Shown here piece after piece: positions 25,701-37,060 of a stretch of DNA of 64,000 nt. Numbering within the stretch: the first letter of the stretch is position 1; every line of letters begins with the position of its first letter. The position numbers and the translations under genes were made by a program. The notes beneath the pieces are model-generated. The model ran no database searches, had not been told where the DNA came from, and saw only the letters and a program-made list of their open reading frames with translations. This stretch comes from Xenopus tropicalis (taxonomy: Eukaryota > Chordata > Amphibia > Anura > Pipidae), in contig NC_030681.2 in assembly GCF_000004195.4 (NCBI RefSeq), forward strand, positions 89,163,681 through 89,227,680. Reading direction: 5' to 3'.

Positions 25701-27689
25701 GGGTATGGGAGAGGCAGACATAAATAGACCATTAATTGGGCTATTGCCCACAGCTGGATCATAGCAGGTCAGCAGGCAACGCAGACAGGGTGAAAAGTTC
25801 TTGTGCACAAAAAGCATGAGGCCTCCAGTGGCCCAATAAGTAAGAGCGGTGGCCAGTACCTTTATATTAGCCAGCTATTATGATAAGGCTAATTGAAACA
25901 CTGTAGCAGAAGAACCAGTTGTGATCCTTTATGGCTGCCAGTTACCACTTAGCAGGGTGTTTCTTGGTGGGAAAAAGTGAACTTTTAATGAGTTCACTGA
26001 TTTTGGGGTGGTTTAGATCACAGTTAGTCCAAAGTATTTGTTTGTTACCCTCATTGGTGTCAAACAGACTAGTGAGCAAGTGATTACAGTGTTATTTTAT
26101 ATGAATATGACCCTGTGTAACAGTAAAGGGTACTATATATTGTTATGTGTGGGTCCCATGTATAGCTGTTAACAGGATCAACAACTGTTGATCAGCTACA
26201 TGAGCTGGTTATTTGTCATAGATCCTGTCCTTCAATGACCAGTTTCAGTAAATGATCTTTTACCTACATAGACTTTAATTTTGCCCAAATAGAGTTACCA
26301 ACTTGCCCAATGCAGTTTAGGCCAAACACAGGCAGATACTGACCATATTGTTGCTTGAAATGTGGAAAGTATGACTTTATCTGCAGATGAGTACCAGCTT
26401 TAGGGGCCACTTTGCATAGTAAACGTCCAGATGTAAAATCAGGGAAAATATCACATCCATATAATACAGTGAAGCAATTGAGCTTCAAGTATTCAAAGTA
26501 TAAAGATAAGAAACAGTTCTCATTTTAGATGCAATAATTTAGGTGATGACAAGCATTAATGTATACACTTTACAAGGCTACTCTGTAAGTCAAAAAATGA
26601 TTTGTATGTAATGATTTGCTATAAGAGGGTCAAATTTATTGGAATTCACAGAAAGACCCTAAGAAATGCACATGTTTCATATTTTTAAACTTAATAAAAT
26701 ATTCTTAAAGAACAAGGAAATTTTTTTAGGAAAAATCTGGATGTAGAAATCTAGTAAAGCACCTACTAAAATACACTAATGCAAAAAAAATGCATGTAAA
26801 ATGCAGGGAAGCTATAATAGCAAGAAATATAGAAGTTTGACTACATAAAATATTTGTATAAAAGGTTGCCACCTAAATCAACTTCATTCCTAGTCTGGCC
26901 ACTCCTGAACTTGAGTTCATATAATTCATTCATAATTCCATAATTTTACTAGTAGTGATAAAGGTATCTACCCCTTTTGATATTACTATTATATACAAAC
27001 ATAGCCAGCATCATAAATGTAATTTGCAGAATTGTTTGTCACATTTTTCTGCAGAGGGAAAAGGAGACTGTAGCACAATAAATCATAGCAATGAGAAGTG
27101 TGAAGTTATGATTTCTATGAATATTAACATTGCATATATATAGCGTGCAATGTCAGTATTTGAAATATATTTGTTTTGATTATTAATTCCCTTCAGACTT
27201 CTAAGCTGTGAGTCAAGATTTTGAGGATAAACTGAATATATTAAATACTATGGATTTTCATTCCTGCTGGCATTTCTTTCCTTGTGCCTTGTGTTCTTCT
27301 TTGTTTATCTAAATACCTTTTCCTGGCATCATTCACTGTGTTCACAGGTTTGCATTGTTCAGCTTTCTCTCACTTATTCTAACTCAAATATTGGACACAA
27401 ATCCTCCTATTATTGATAGGCAAATTTTTTCAGCAGACATGGGTTTGCAGCTACATTGCGTGTTTCACCATCTGCAAGTTTTTTTTCTCAAAAACACTGC
27501 TGTTCTATTCATTCAGGCACTTGGCTAAATAGAAAGTTATGGCCCATTGTACATTATCCATCTGATTAGGCAATGAACTAAATGGTCATATATCATACAA
27601 TGCTAACCAGGCATAAGTATATTCTAATATCTGTTGTTTAATTTTATTAATAGCCTTTTATTACCAAGTGATAAATAGAAAAGAACCCT
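22726..27689. other. Long stretch without a supported gene
   Basis: All frames are short (at most 127 codons) and domain-free. The part from 25480 to 25900 (with GGGTCAAAACAGGAAAGTCAG) has the look of an old antisense LTR-retrotransposon fragment, but no TG...CA ends or duplication could be fixed. Confidence 0.4.
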
Positions 27690-29065
27690 GAACCCCAGGG
27701 GCTCCTAGTTAAAATGTTTAATAGAGAAGGAAAGGATTTTTTACAGTGAGAGCTGTGAAGTTGTGGAATTCCCTCCCTGAACCAGTCGTACTGGCTGATA
27801 CATTATATAGCTTTAAGAAGGGGCTGGATGGCTTCTTAGCAAGTGAGGGAATACAGGGTTATGGGAGATAGCTCTTAGTACAATTGAGGGAATACAGGGT
27901 TATGGGAGATAGCTCTCAGTACAAGTGAGGGAATACAGGGTTATGGGAGATAGCTCTCAGTACAAGTGAGGGAATACAGGGGTAGGGGAGATAGCTCTCA
28001 GTACAAGTGAGGGAATACAGGGTTATGGGAGATAGCTCTCAGTACAAGTGAGGGAATACAGGGGTAGGGGAGATAGCTCTCAGTACAAGTGAGGGAATAC
28101 AGGGGTAGGGGAGATAGCTCTCAGTACAAGTGAGGGAATACAGGGTTATGGGAGATAGCTCTCAGTACAAGTGAGGGAATACAGGGGTAGGGGAGATAGC
28201 TCTCAGTACAAGTGAGGGAATACAGGGGTAGGGGAGATAGCTCTCAGTACAAGTGAGGGAATACAGGGGTATGGGGGATAGCTCTCAGTACAAGTGAGGG
28301 AATACAGGGTTATGGGAGATAGCTCTCAGTACAAGTGAGGGAATACAGGGGTAGGGGAGATAGCTCTCAGTACAAGTGAGGGAATACAGGGGTAGGGGAG
28401 ATAGCTCTCAGTACAAGTGAGGGAATACAGGGGTAGGGGAGATAGCTCTCAGTACAAGTGAGGGAATACAGGGGTATGGGAGATAGCTCTCAGTACAAGT
28501 GAGGGAATACAGGGTTATGGGAGATAGCTCTCAGTACAAGTGAGGGAATACAGGGGTATGGGAGATAGCTCTCAGTACAAGTGAGGGAATACAGGGGTAG
28601 GGGAGATAGCTCTCAGTACAAGTGAGGGAATACAGGGGTAGGGGAGATAGCTCTCAGTACAAGTGAGGGAATACAGGGGTAGGGGAGATAGCTCTCAGTA
28701 CAAGTGAGGGAATACAGGGGTATGGGAGATAGCTCTCAGTACAAGTGAGGGAATACAGGGTTATGGGAGATAGCTCTCAGTACAAGTGAGGGAATACAGG
28801 GTTATGGGAGATAGCTCTTAGTACAAGTGAGGGAATACAGGGATATGGAAGATAGCTCTTAGTACAAGTTGCCCCAGGGACTGGTCCGATTGCCATCTTG
28901 GAGTCAGGAAGGAATTTTTTCCCCTCTGTGGCAAATTAGAGAGGTTTCAGGTGGGGTTTTTTGCCTTCCTCTGGATCAACTAGCAGTTTGACAGGTTATA
29001 TATAGGCATTATGGTTGAACTTGATAGGCGTATGTCTTTATTCAACCTAACTTACTATGTTACTA
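27690..29065 (+). mobile_element. CR1 LINE 3' untranslated end carrying a minisatellite
   Basis: The left part (27720-27835) reads the conserved CR1 sub-terminal region with TTACAGTGAGAGCTGTGAAG and GGAATTCCCTCCCTGA. The right part (28870-29060) holds GACTGGTCCGATTGCCATC, GAATTTTTTCCCC and the CR1 terminus TTGAACTTGATAGGCG...TTCAACC followed by ACTATGTTACTATG. Between them the element's own sequence has become a tandem array. The RT coding part is absent. Confidence 0.85.
27841..28868 (+). repeat. Minisatellite, 25 units of exactly 41 bp, inside CR1 3' end
   Basis: The word GAGGGAATACAG occurs at 27845 and then every 41 bases up to 28829, 25 times with no length change. Three main unit types differ at one position cluster: T (GGGTTATGGGAG), A (GGGGTAGGGGAG) and C (GGGGTATGGGAG). 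The order is T T T A T A A T A A C T A A A C T C A A A C T T, then a diverged last unit. The first two and last units carry edge variants, as expected for an array that grows from its middle. Confidence 0.95.
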
Positions 29066-29677
29066 TGGTATTTAAAAACTTAATTTTAAAAGCTTTGTTA
29101 TTTCTTATTTAATTTGTTTAGTAGTTGTTTGTGTACTGTAACTGGGGTCATAATCATTGGCAAGGTTGAAACTCCTACTTAGTGGCTCCAAAGTTGCAAA
29201 TTGCCACTCTAAAAGTTTGGGTTAGAGATTTAGAGCAGCAATTTGCAACATTTAAATTGACTGACAATATTATATTGAATGAATCTCTTGTTCACTAAGA
29301 AAAAAGCTCAGACAGGTCATGTTGGGGGTCAAGAACAGCTGCAGGTTGGATTTGTGCATCCCAACAGAATTGCCAGATTGTGCAAACAAGATGGGGGAGG
29401 GAACTCAGGAATTGCAGTTCTGGACAGAACTGATCTAACAGCTGGAAACCAGCTTCTCTAGTAGTGATGGGGAGAATACCAGGGCTAGGCACCAGCATAT
29501 TTATAGGGGAATTAATTATTAGAAAAGCAAATGTGGTAATCTGTTGTCCAGATAAAAAATTAACAGTTTGTTGTGTCCCTGATTTTAGGGATCAGCATTT
29601 GGTTGATTGAATAGACACATTATTGTGTTGTAGATGAAGGACCATAAAGCATGAGTTCAGGGATCTAGGATCTAAGC
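29066..29677. other. Non-coding, nothing recognised
   Basis: Short overlapping frames on both strands near 29279-29498 are mirror images of each other in coding look and carry no domain. Confidence 0.5.
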
Positions 29678-29681
29678 TTAA

Positions 29682-30070
29682 ATGAACAGTAACACCAAAA
29701 AATGAAAATGTATGAAATAAAATATTATGTATTGTTGTTCTGCACTACTAAAAGTTGCGTGTCTATCTCAGAAACAATTATATAACAGTTTAAATAATCA
29801 AAGATGCTGTGGAGCTATGGGGATAGCTATTCAAATTGACACAGGTAACATAGCAGATAACGGATAAGCTCTGTATAATGCCATTGTATTTTACAGAGCT
29901 TATCTGTTTTCTATGTAACCTGTAGGCCTTTTCTCCTTTTTTCCAGCTTGAATGGTTGCCCCTGTGGCTACATAGCAGCTTATTTTTAAAAACTATTGTA
30001 GTTTTTCTGAAGCAAACACACAAATATTACCGGTGCAGGGCAACAGTGCATTATATTTTAAATTACTTTA
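29682..30070. mobile_element. TTAA MITE, AGGAACAGTAACACC family, right end missing
   Basis: TTAA (29678-29681) is followed by ATGAACAGTAACACCAAAA, and the body matches the complete copy at 40005-40596, including the inverted pair around GCTTATCTGTTT and AACAGATAAG-like words. The alignment stops at about 30070, before the right terminus. Confidence 0.7.
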
Positions 30071-30264
30071 ACATTAGGAAGACAGTGGAAGTTTAGGGAG
30101 GCAGTTATGGTGCTAATGTTTTGGTGCAAGAAAAAATGGTCTAGGTTCCTAGGAGCCCTGGCCTGATTTTGGTGCAATCTCTATAGCTGTGAAGGATTGC
30201 ACATCATTGGGAAAGGGTGGTAAAGAGGCTATAAGAGTGTTTAAACTGGGCAATGGGAGGAAAG

Positions 30265-30476
30265 TAATGATGAGTGAATCTGATCCATTTTGCTTCACCC
30301 AAAAATTTTCGGAATTGTGAAAAAATGCACGAAGTGGTGAAAAATTCGCGAAATGTGTTTTTTTTTTTTTATCATGCACCAAATGGTTTTGGCAGCAAAT
30401 TGTTGCACCTGTTTCACAAAAAAAATCTGCCAATTTGCTGCAAGTCCATGGCTGTTGAAAAATGCTCTCATCACTA
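30265..30476 (+). mobile_element. hAT-type MITE, TAGTGATGAGCGAA family
   Basis: Starts TAATGATGAGTGAATCTG and ends ATGCTCTCATCACTA. Flanks GAGGAAAG (30257-30264) and GAGGGAAG (30477-30484) give an 8-bp duplication with 7 of 8 matching. At 212 bp it has nearly the same size as the copy at 4288-4498. Confidence 0.75.
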
Positions 30477-30484
30477 GAGGGAAG

Positions 30485-31604
30485 AGTTAGAGAATTATGG
30501 AGAAGATAGTGTAGATAGGGTAGTGTAGGTTAGGGTAGTGTAGGTTAAGGTAGTGGAACTGGAATGGGGTTACATGAAAGCAGTAAGGAAGGTACAGGGT
30601 GAGGGAGGACGATAGTATACCTGCTAAGAGGATATTATCTGTATAACAGTAGCTATAGATGTTGAGAAAATAACCCTTTAAGTCACAAACACAGCTGTCA
30701 TTTGCCCGTCTCACATACCAGTTGGCTTGTATGGGTGTGCTATACAATTAGGGCTTGAGCACTACAAATTAATTCAGCTGGTGTGTGAAAACTCCTTGAC
30801 TACCTTTATAGATTTAATGCAAATATTGGACCAAAATGTACTTTGTAGTAATCTCCACTACAAATAGGCATTGAAGTAATCTTGCTTGCAAATCATAGTG
30901 TGTAAGGCAAAATAGGAGAGTTGGATTTCACTGCATGCACAGAAAATATATTATTGGAATTACTAAAACCTGGTGGGATGCAACACACGACTGGGTTGTG
31001 AATGTGGATGGTTATATGCTTTTTAGGAGGGAAAGAGTATTTGGAGTAAAGAAAATAATCATTGGTGTGTGCTACAAACCTTTTAGTATAGGTGAGGATT
31101 GTAAAGCCTAGTACATAGCTAATGTAGATGTAAATAGCTAATGTGGAGCATTTATTAAAAAGGGGTCCTGTTCTTACCCTTAAAATTAAAGGCCTTCTAG
31201 CTTTATCCCAGTGTTCGGAAAGCTTTTGAAGAAGGGAATATAAGATAAAGGAATACATGTCAAATAACAATACTAAGGGGCACATTTACCTATATAGCTT
31301 AAAAGAAAATGTAGGGAAAAACGTAATTGCAAATATTCTCCAGAATGTATCTTAGAAACTCAATTAGTTTAGCAAGTAGAAGCTGCTGAGTCAATGTCAG
31401 TCAATGGGCAATGGCTCCAAAAATGTCAAGCAGCTTTATTTATTTTTTCCCAGATTATTAAAACATGATGTTTAGCTTTATTGAAAATAAATAAACTACT
31501 CTGTTTAATTTTTTTCTTACATATGCAACTGTCCAACAATAGAAAGAAACTAATTTGCTGGGAAAAAAATCCCAGTTTAGAAAAATTGTATCATCTGCCT
31601 CAAA
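30485..31604. other. Non-coding, nothing recognised
   Basis: Includes a short GGTAGTGTAGGTTA tandem near 30510-30555. The 130-codon minus-strand frame at 30893-31285 has no domain. Confidence 0.45.
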
Positions 31605-32191
31605 GGGGCCGATTCACTAAAGTCTGAAAAAACAAGTGATATTTATAGCATGCTCTAAAAATATTATCACTTCTTCTATTTTGAGAATTAACGATCGATT
31701 CACTAAAAGGACACTTGTCTGAATTAAGAAGCAATGTTATTTATCTGGCGATGACATATTTTTAAGCGTTATTTTAATGCATTATTTCGTAGCACGCAAT
31801 ATTAGCACACACTATTACGCACGTAACCATTATTTTCTGAAAACTAGCATTCTGAAAATTACCATTTCCCTGAAAACACTAGGATGCATCACTCTAGGGC
31901 AATCACATACTTTATCCTCTTCTTCACAAGCCAACAAAAATCCGACTGCAAACTCACGGACTGCAATGTTTTTTAAATACCGCCTACTCCAATTAGGTGT
32001 TAATATTAGCACAGATTACCACAATATTTCACGTGTTTAACGCTTCATATGTGTTTGTGAATCATGCGTTAGTATTATTTCTATACAATAATTACCACAA
32101 TGCGGTGCAAATAACGCTTTGCGATAATGTGTTTTTTTGCGCATGCAATATGAGTAGCAACGCATGCGAAATCACTTTGATGAATCGGTAC
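31605..32191. mobile_element. MITE with GGGGCCGATTCACTAAAG ends
   Basis: The left end GGGGCCGATTCACTAAAGTC is matched inverted by CACTTTGATGAATCGGTAC at the right (about 32173-32191). The interior is rich in CGTTA, GCGTT and ATTAC words on both strands. The end pattern resembles the GGGGCTGATTTACTAA elements elsewhere in the window. No target duplication was fixed. Confidence 0.5.
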
Positions 32192-32455
32192 TTAATTATC
32201 GAACACTTTTTAACGCAAAAAACTATGCATTAAGCTTGTTAACGTCCCCAAAGTGTGTTAGGGACCTCCTTAACTGAGAAGTATTAGGAGGTTTTTGTGG
32301 TTAACTGTGTAACTCTTGGAAGTGTCAGTTATATCTACAAATCTGAATAAAGTGCTGTCTTGCATAAATACAGTAATTAACTCAAGGGATGAAAACATAA
32401 TCTTGACTCTTTATAGATCCCTTGTAAGGCCTCACCTTGAGTATGCAGTGCAGTA

Positions 32456-32638
32456 CGCATTTCGCCATTGTCAGATTTGTTTGCAAAACAGGTGCAAAAA
32501 TTCGGCACAGAAAAAATTTGCTGCACAGGAAAAAAAAATGTTTGCGTGTGTGACAATTTTTTTGACGCATGTCCTTTTCGCGCTTCACAAATTTTTTAAT
32601 GAATTTTTCGACAAAACGGGACAGATTAGCTCTTCATC
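32456..32638 (-). mobile_element. hAT-type MITE fragment, inverted, inside CR1
   Basis: ATTTCGCCATTG at the left and ACAGATTAGCTCTTCATCA at the right are the reverse complement of the family at 20500. The left terminus is missing and no duplication is clear. Confidence 0.5.
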
Positions 32639-32673
32639 AGTCACAATTCTTTAGAAGGAAATGAATGAACTGG

Positions 32674-33081
32674 TGTAAGGTACCTGTCCGCCGGCAGCGT
32701 GGCCGCCCACCTGGCCGCAAGGGGGCTCCTTCTGACGCCGGCACGCGCCATGACGCTTTGCGCTTAAATAGATGCCAGAGGCCTAGGATCACTGCAAAGT
32801 GATCATTTCCCTTGAGAAAGACGCCAAGCACTATTATCCTGCTGAAAACTTGTTCTTTTGACCTGGCCTGACCCTTGACTCCATATCTTGCTGCCTGTAC
32901 CGACTTCTTGCCTGCCTGACCATCCATTTGCCTCTCTACTGCTTTGACGCCTGGTTCAGCACTCCTGCCACTTGGTCCCAGTCCTGTTCCATCTCCAGCG
33001 GCTGTGCTCTTTAGTGGGAGGTGTAGGAGAGGTCCTTCCTCTACGATTTCTTCCAGCAACACTTCCTCCTTAACCGTGACA
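32674..33081. mobile_element. Solo LTR, 408 bp, TG...CA with 5-bp TSD
   Basis: Starts TGTAAGGTACCTGTCCG and ends CCTTAACCGTGACA. It is flanked by ACTGG at 32669-32673 and 33082-33086, a perfect 5-bp duplication. It is GC-rich against its surroundings and has a TTAAATA box near 32764. No internal retroelement region is present, so this is a solo LTR left by recombination, or a single LTR insertion. Gypsy-like and retrovirus-like LTRs both fit a 5-bp duplication. The 156-codon minus-strand frame over it is not a recognised gene. Confidence 0.7.
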
Positions 33082-33360
33082 ACTGGAGAGAGTTTAGAGA
33101 TGTGCAACTAAACTGGTAAATGGAATGGAACAATTCAAATATAAGGAAAATCAAGACTCAAGAGAAATGACACTTGTAAGTGGACTAGACTACTCTTTAC
33201 AAGTACATTAGCTGACAATATAGACAGATTGCAGGGGCTTTTTCCCATAGAAAAGAAAAGGGCGATCTCACCCAAAAAAGGCAAGAAAAGCCCAGGTGCT
33301 GCCACAAAAAAATATCAGCATGTAGAACACAGAGCATTCATGGGACTTTCGGTTCTACAC

Positions 33361-33462
33361 AGAGGACCTTTATCAAGACATTACAAAAAACTTTTGATAT
33401 CTTAATAAAGGTCCTCTGTATATATATGTGTATATATATATATATATATATGTGTGTGTTAT
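33361..33462. repeat. Inverted repeat AGAGGACCTTTAT with (TA)n tail
   Basis: AGAGGACCTTTATCAAG (33361-33377) is inverted at 33401-33417 as CTTAATAAAGGTCCTCT, followed by an alternating TA/TG microsatellite (33418-33460). The layout resembles the end of a retroelement tail, but the fragment is too short to assign. Confidence 0.45.
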
Positions 33463-34132
33463 TTTACACAAACACTGTTTGATTAAAAAAAAATGCTAGG
33501 TAAGAAATTCCCTGCCCCTGACTGGACCGGATTGTTTCCCCACCCCCTTCAGAGGCTGTCAGAGTCATTCCCCCCACACACACCTTGTTCCAAGTAAAAG
33601 TGTTGCACTATGAGGAAGTTTTTCTGCTTTTAGAGGAACTGCTCCACTGCCCACCCTGCCTCCTCAAAGTTCCCATCCAATCCAAAGCTTTAGAAACATT
33701 CTTTCTGCCTATTTTTCTGCCTATTTAGCCACTCTTTCTCCTCCCCTACTTGGTAGACTGGCTTGGTAATTGGCTCCCACCTCCTTTGCTGCACTGTGAC
33801 TGAAGACAACCCCTTCTACCTGATGATCATTTATCAATCACTTGTCTCTGGACTGCCCCCTTCAGCACACTGCTCCAGATCAATCTACAGTGCAACAATA
33901 GCCTCTGAGGGTGGGGGGAAGGAAAATGGTCCATTCAAATCATGGCCAGAGAATTTCTTACCTAAGATTATTTGATAACCTTTCTTTGTCTTTCTTTTCT
34001 TTAATGTTTAAATTACTTGCATTCAAACAGGTGACAAATAAGGAAAGATGAGGGACGAATTTGCTTAAAAATCTTACTTTATCCTGGACAACTACTGTTT
34101 CTGTTTTAATCCTAATCTTCATTAATTTAACA
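33463..34132. other. Non-coding, nothing recognised
   Basis: Pyrimidine-rich sequence with one 70-codon frame that has no domain. Confidence 0.5.
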
Positions 34133-34291
34133 GTCTACATCAGCGGTTCTCAACCTGGGGGTCGAATGACCCTTTCTCAGGGGTCGCGACAGTCCCGGTT
34201 TTTACAGCGTGTCCCGCTGTCCCGGATTAAACAATCCAGGCCAGCGGGACGCACTGGCTGCAGCCGACCGCTCCGGCACCATCTGTTCTTG

Positions 34292-34449
34292 GGCTCCTGC
34301 TTCTTATTCGGCTCCTCGTACGGCGGCAACAGTTCCTTTTATAAGGTTGAGCCCGTGCGTACGTGTGACGTCACACGTACGCACGGGCGCAACCTTATAA
34401 AAGGACCTGTCGCCACCGTACGAGGAGCCGAATAAGAAGCAGGAGCCGC
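34292..34449. repeat. 158-bp near-perfect palindrome centred on TGACGTCA
   Basis: The arms run outwards from 34370/34371 through ACGTACGCACGGGC, AACCTTATAAAAGGA and GTACGAGGAGCCGAA to GCAGGAGCC, with only a few mismatches. The central 8-mer is the consensus CRE word. The arms also contain TATAAAAGG on one strand and its complement on the other. Whether this has promoter activity is not visible from sequence. Confidence 0.85.
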
Positions 34450-34474
34450 AAGAAGTCTGTGGAGGAATTTTCTA

Positions 34475-34965
34475 TTGCAGGTACTCTCTATGGGGGCAAT
34501 TGGGGGGCTCTGTGTATGGGGGGGTACTGTGTATGGGGGCACTGTATGGGGGGACACTGTAAGGAGGGCTACTGTGTATGGGGGGACACTGTAAGGAGGG
34601 CTACTGTGTATGGGGGGGCTTTGTGTATGGGGAGTACTGTGTATGGGGGGCACTGTGTATGGGGGGCACTGCGTATGGGGGGCTACTGTGTATGGGGGGG
34701 CCCTGTGTATGGGGGGGACACTGTAAGAAGGGCTACTGTGTATGGGGGGGCACTGTGTATGGGGGGGCACTGTGTATGGGGGGCTACTGTGTATGGGGGG
34801 CACTGTGTATGGGGGGTACTTTCTATGGGGGCTACTGTCTGTGGGGCAATTGAGGGCATGGTCTATGGTGTCAATTGGGGGCACTGTCTATGGGGGGGTA
34901 CTGTTTATGGGGGCAAATGAGGCACTGTGTATGGGGGGCACTGTATGGGGGTGCTGTCTATTGGG
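34475..34965 (+). repeat. G-rich tandem array, ACTGTGTATGGGGGG units
   Basis: Irregular units of about 15-22 bases, ACTGTGTATGGGGGGC with CTA, AAGGAGGGCT or AATTG spacers, repeat some 25 times. The plus strand has many G runs of five to seven. Reading frames of up to 181 codons across it, on both strands, are composition artefacts of the array. Confidence 0.85.
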
Positions 34966-35117
34966 CCATCGTGGATACTATTTTAAAATGGGGTGTGGCA
35001 ATTGGGGCGTGGCCACAAAGTGGGCGTGGTCAAAAAATTGCCGCGGGGTCACCACAACATGAGGAAATGTATTAAAGGGTCGCGGCATTAGGAAGGTTGA
35101 GAACCACTGGTCTACAT

Positions 35118-36883
35118 AGTTATGGGCTTCTTTATACATTTTCAAGTTTGTAAATTTGAGACTTTTTTTGTAATTTGAATAAACCTGTATTTTAAGAAAA
35201 CTCAAATGCTTGCTTATTTATAAATATGGAAAACTCCTTTGAATAAGAAAATTAGAATACCTTGAATTTTCGAGTTTACTAACTCGAAAAAATTGAAAAT
35301 CTCAAATTGAAAATATGGCTTGACTTTGCCTTTTTTTGCCTGTTTTTGAACCATAACATAATTTTTTTTAGTGCAAATAGCTCAAATCATGAAAAAAAAT
35401 TTAAATTCGAAACATTTATAAATCACCCAATTAATGTAGAGTACCTCTAGTTCTATGAGCATTAACTGTCAATTTCTAAACAAATGTAAATAATAAAAAA
35501 ATGGAGTATAGCAAACAGGACAACGATTTATAAAATGATGTGACATTTACTAGATTTAAGCAGGCGTACAAAGGACATTCACATACACCAGAGTCACACA
35601 AGCTTTGATGAGTCTCTAACACCCTAGAGAACTGTTAGCATGCTCAGTTTAAACAGCTGATATCATTTTTGGCAAAGTTTAATCTGATAGAATGCCAGTA
35701 AATCAAATATGAGGAATGTTCCCCTCCCATGAATAACTCTGAAAACTGCTTCTGTTTGCTGGCTGCTGTTCCCCGAATGTCAAAATTAGAAGTACTGGTG
35801 AAAGGAAAACCTAGGCACAAAGAACCATTCAACCTCAGCACATGGGAAGGAAATGCCTGCATGGCCAAACATTAGTATAAAGTTTCCTTTAGAGATGCCT
35901 GAAGGCTTTTTAGAAAGACAGTTTTATGCTGTTTTAAGAGTGTTATATTTGTCATTTAGGAGCACAACACATTAGCAACTTTGAACTCATTGGTATTACA
36001 AATATTTCAATAACATATGCATATTGCTGAGGTGCTAGATAAAATGTTTACCTTTAAAATGTTCTCTGCAGCTTGTTCTCTATTGTATATAAAGAGAAGT
36101 TTTGTTAAGGCAGAGGATGGTCTGCACACAGAAAGCAACCAAACCGTCCTTGGATTGAATGAACAAAGGGAAATTGATATACATTCAGGATGCGTTTTAT
36201 TGGATAAATGTGTTTAAGAGAAAATTCTAAACTTTTCCATTCGGCCTCAGCACAGTGAAGCAATTAGGACTAATTATACAATAAATGAATTGTATTAAGA
36301 AGATCATGCTATGCAATCTGCTATAAATCTGGCTTTTTGAATAGTTTGGTATGCTTTTTTTCAGATATACAGACAGAAACATACATATTCATGTGGAAAA
36401 TAAAAAAAGAATACACGTATTATTACATTATGGGGCCTGTTATGCTGTGTAAAAAACAGTGACACAAATTGCCAGGCATTGGCACATAAAAAACGGCATA
36501 ATTTTTTTTAAATGTTATTTTTTTCTCCAGAACTTACATAAAATAACCAAATAAACAGCCACCTTATATAAGTATACAACCATAAGCTTTGCAATGGAAA
36601 GCCATCTGTTGGTAGCCTTCCCAAATGAAAAATTTGGCACCAACTCTGTGCTCTTACCTATAAAAAACAGGGTTGGTTTGTCCTTATATTGCTATATATT
36701 AATTTTGCCAGCTGAACACAACACCTTAATGTCTAAAGAAGGTCCCTATCATGCAACCTGATAAGCATGGAGCCATTGTGTTGTAGTTGCTTCATGCTAT
36801 GAATATGACATTTGGAGTCAACTGTCTTATTCTAATGTATATTTGAGGTGAGATATGGAACTAGGTCAAATATGAGTGGTGCA
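35118..36883. other. Non-coding; partial MITE near 36430-36560
   Basis: Apart from a fragment (GCTGTGTAAAAAACAGTG) related to the MITE at 12734, no supported feature. Confidence 0.45.
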
Positions 36884-37060
36884 GGTACGGGATCTGTTAT
36901 CCAGAAACCCGCTACTCAGAAAGTTCCAAATTAGGGGAACGTCATCTCTTTTAGACTCCAGTTTAATCAAAAATTCAAAAATGTAAAACATGTTTCCTTT
37001 TTCTCTGTAATAATAAAACAATACCTTGTACTTGATCCCAACTAAGGTATAATTAATATT
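36884..37060 (+). mobile_element. ACAGGTATGGGA-family MITE, left half
   Basis: GCAGGTACGGGATCTGTTAT, then CTCTGTAATAATAAAACAAT and TTGATCCCAACTAAGGTATA, follow the order of the full copies. The match stops at about 37060, and a matching right half lies at 37650-37796. Confidence 0.6.

Larger units (their letters stand above)
32336..33250 (+). mobile_element. CR1 LINE fragment, split by a hAT MITE and a solo LTR
   Basis: GTGCTGTCTTGCATAAATAC at the left, then CTTGTAAGGCCTCACCTTGA, matches the CR1 copy at 12.25 kb. CR1 resumes at about 32646 (TTTAGAAGGAAATGAATGAA) and again after the LTR at about 33087 (GAGTTTAGAGATGTGCAAC). The order fixes CR1 as the oldest insertion. The coding frame is broken many times. 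Confidence 0.75.
34141..35109. mobile_element. hAT element with SPIN-like ends, perfect 8-bp TSD
   Basis: GTCTACAT at 34133-34140 and 35110-35117 is a perfect 8-bp duplication. The ends CAGCGGTTCTCAACCTG and AGGTTGAGAACCACTG form an inverted repeat matching my memory of the SPIN/OposCharlie group of hAT transposons. Sub-terminal GGGTCGCGAC and AAGGGTCGCGG blocks are also typical. The element is 969 bp and has no transposase. Inside are a 158-bp palindrome and a G-rich tandem array. Confidence 0.75.

Noticed and set aside
25480..25930. Antisense LTR-retrotransposon fragment
   Set aside because: Only compositional resemblance; no ends, duplication or protein homology could be seen.
27841..28868. 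CRISPR-like array
   Set aside because: The units are contiguous 41-mers with no spacers, the genome is eukaryotic, and the flanks are a CR1 LINE end.
32637..33107. 156-codon minus-strand gene
   Set aside because: It falls on a solo LTR with TG...CA ends and a 5-bp duplication; no domain is visible.
34339..35062. Frames of up to 181 codons with Gly-Tyr-Cys or Pro-His-Thr repeats
   Set aside because: Products of the G-rich tandem array in the SPIN-like element; several frames and both strands are open together.
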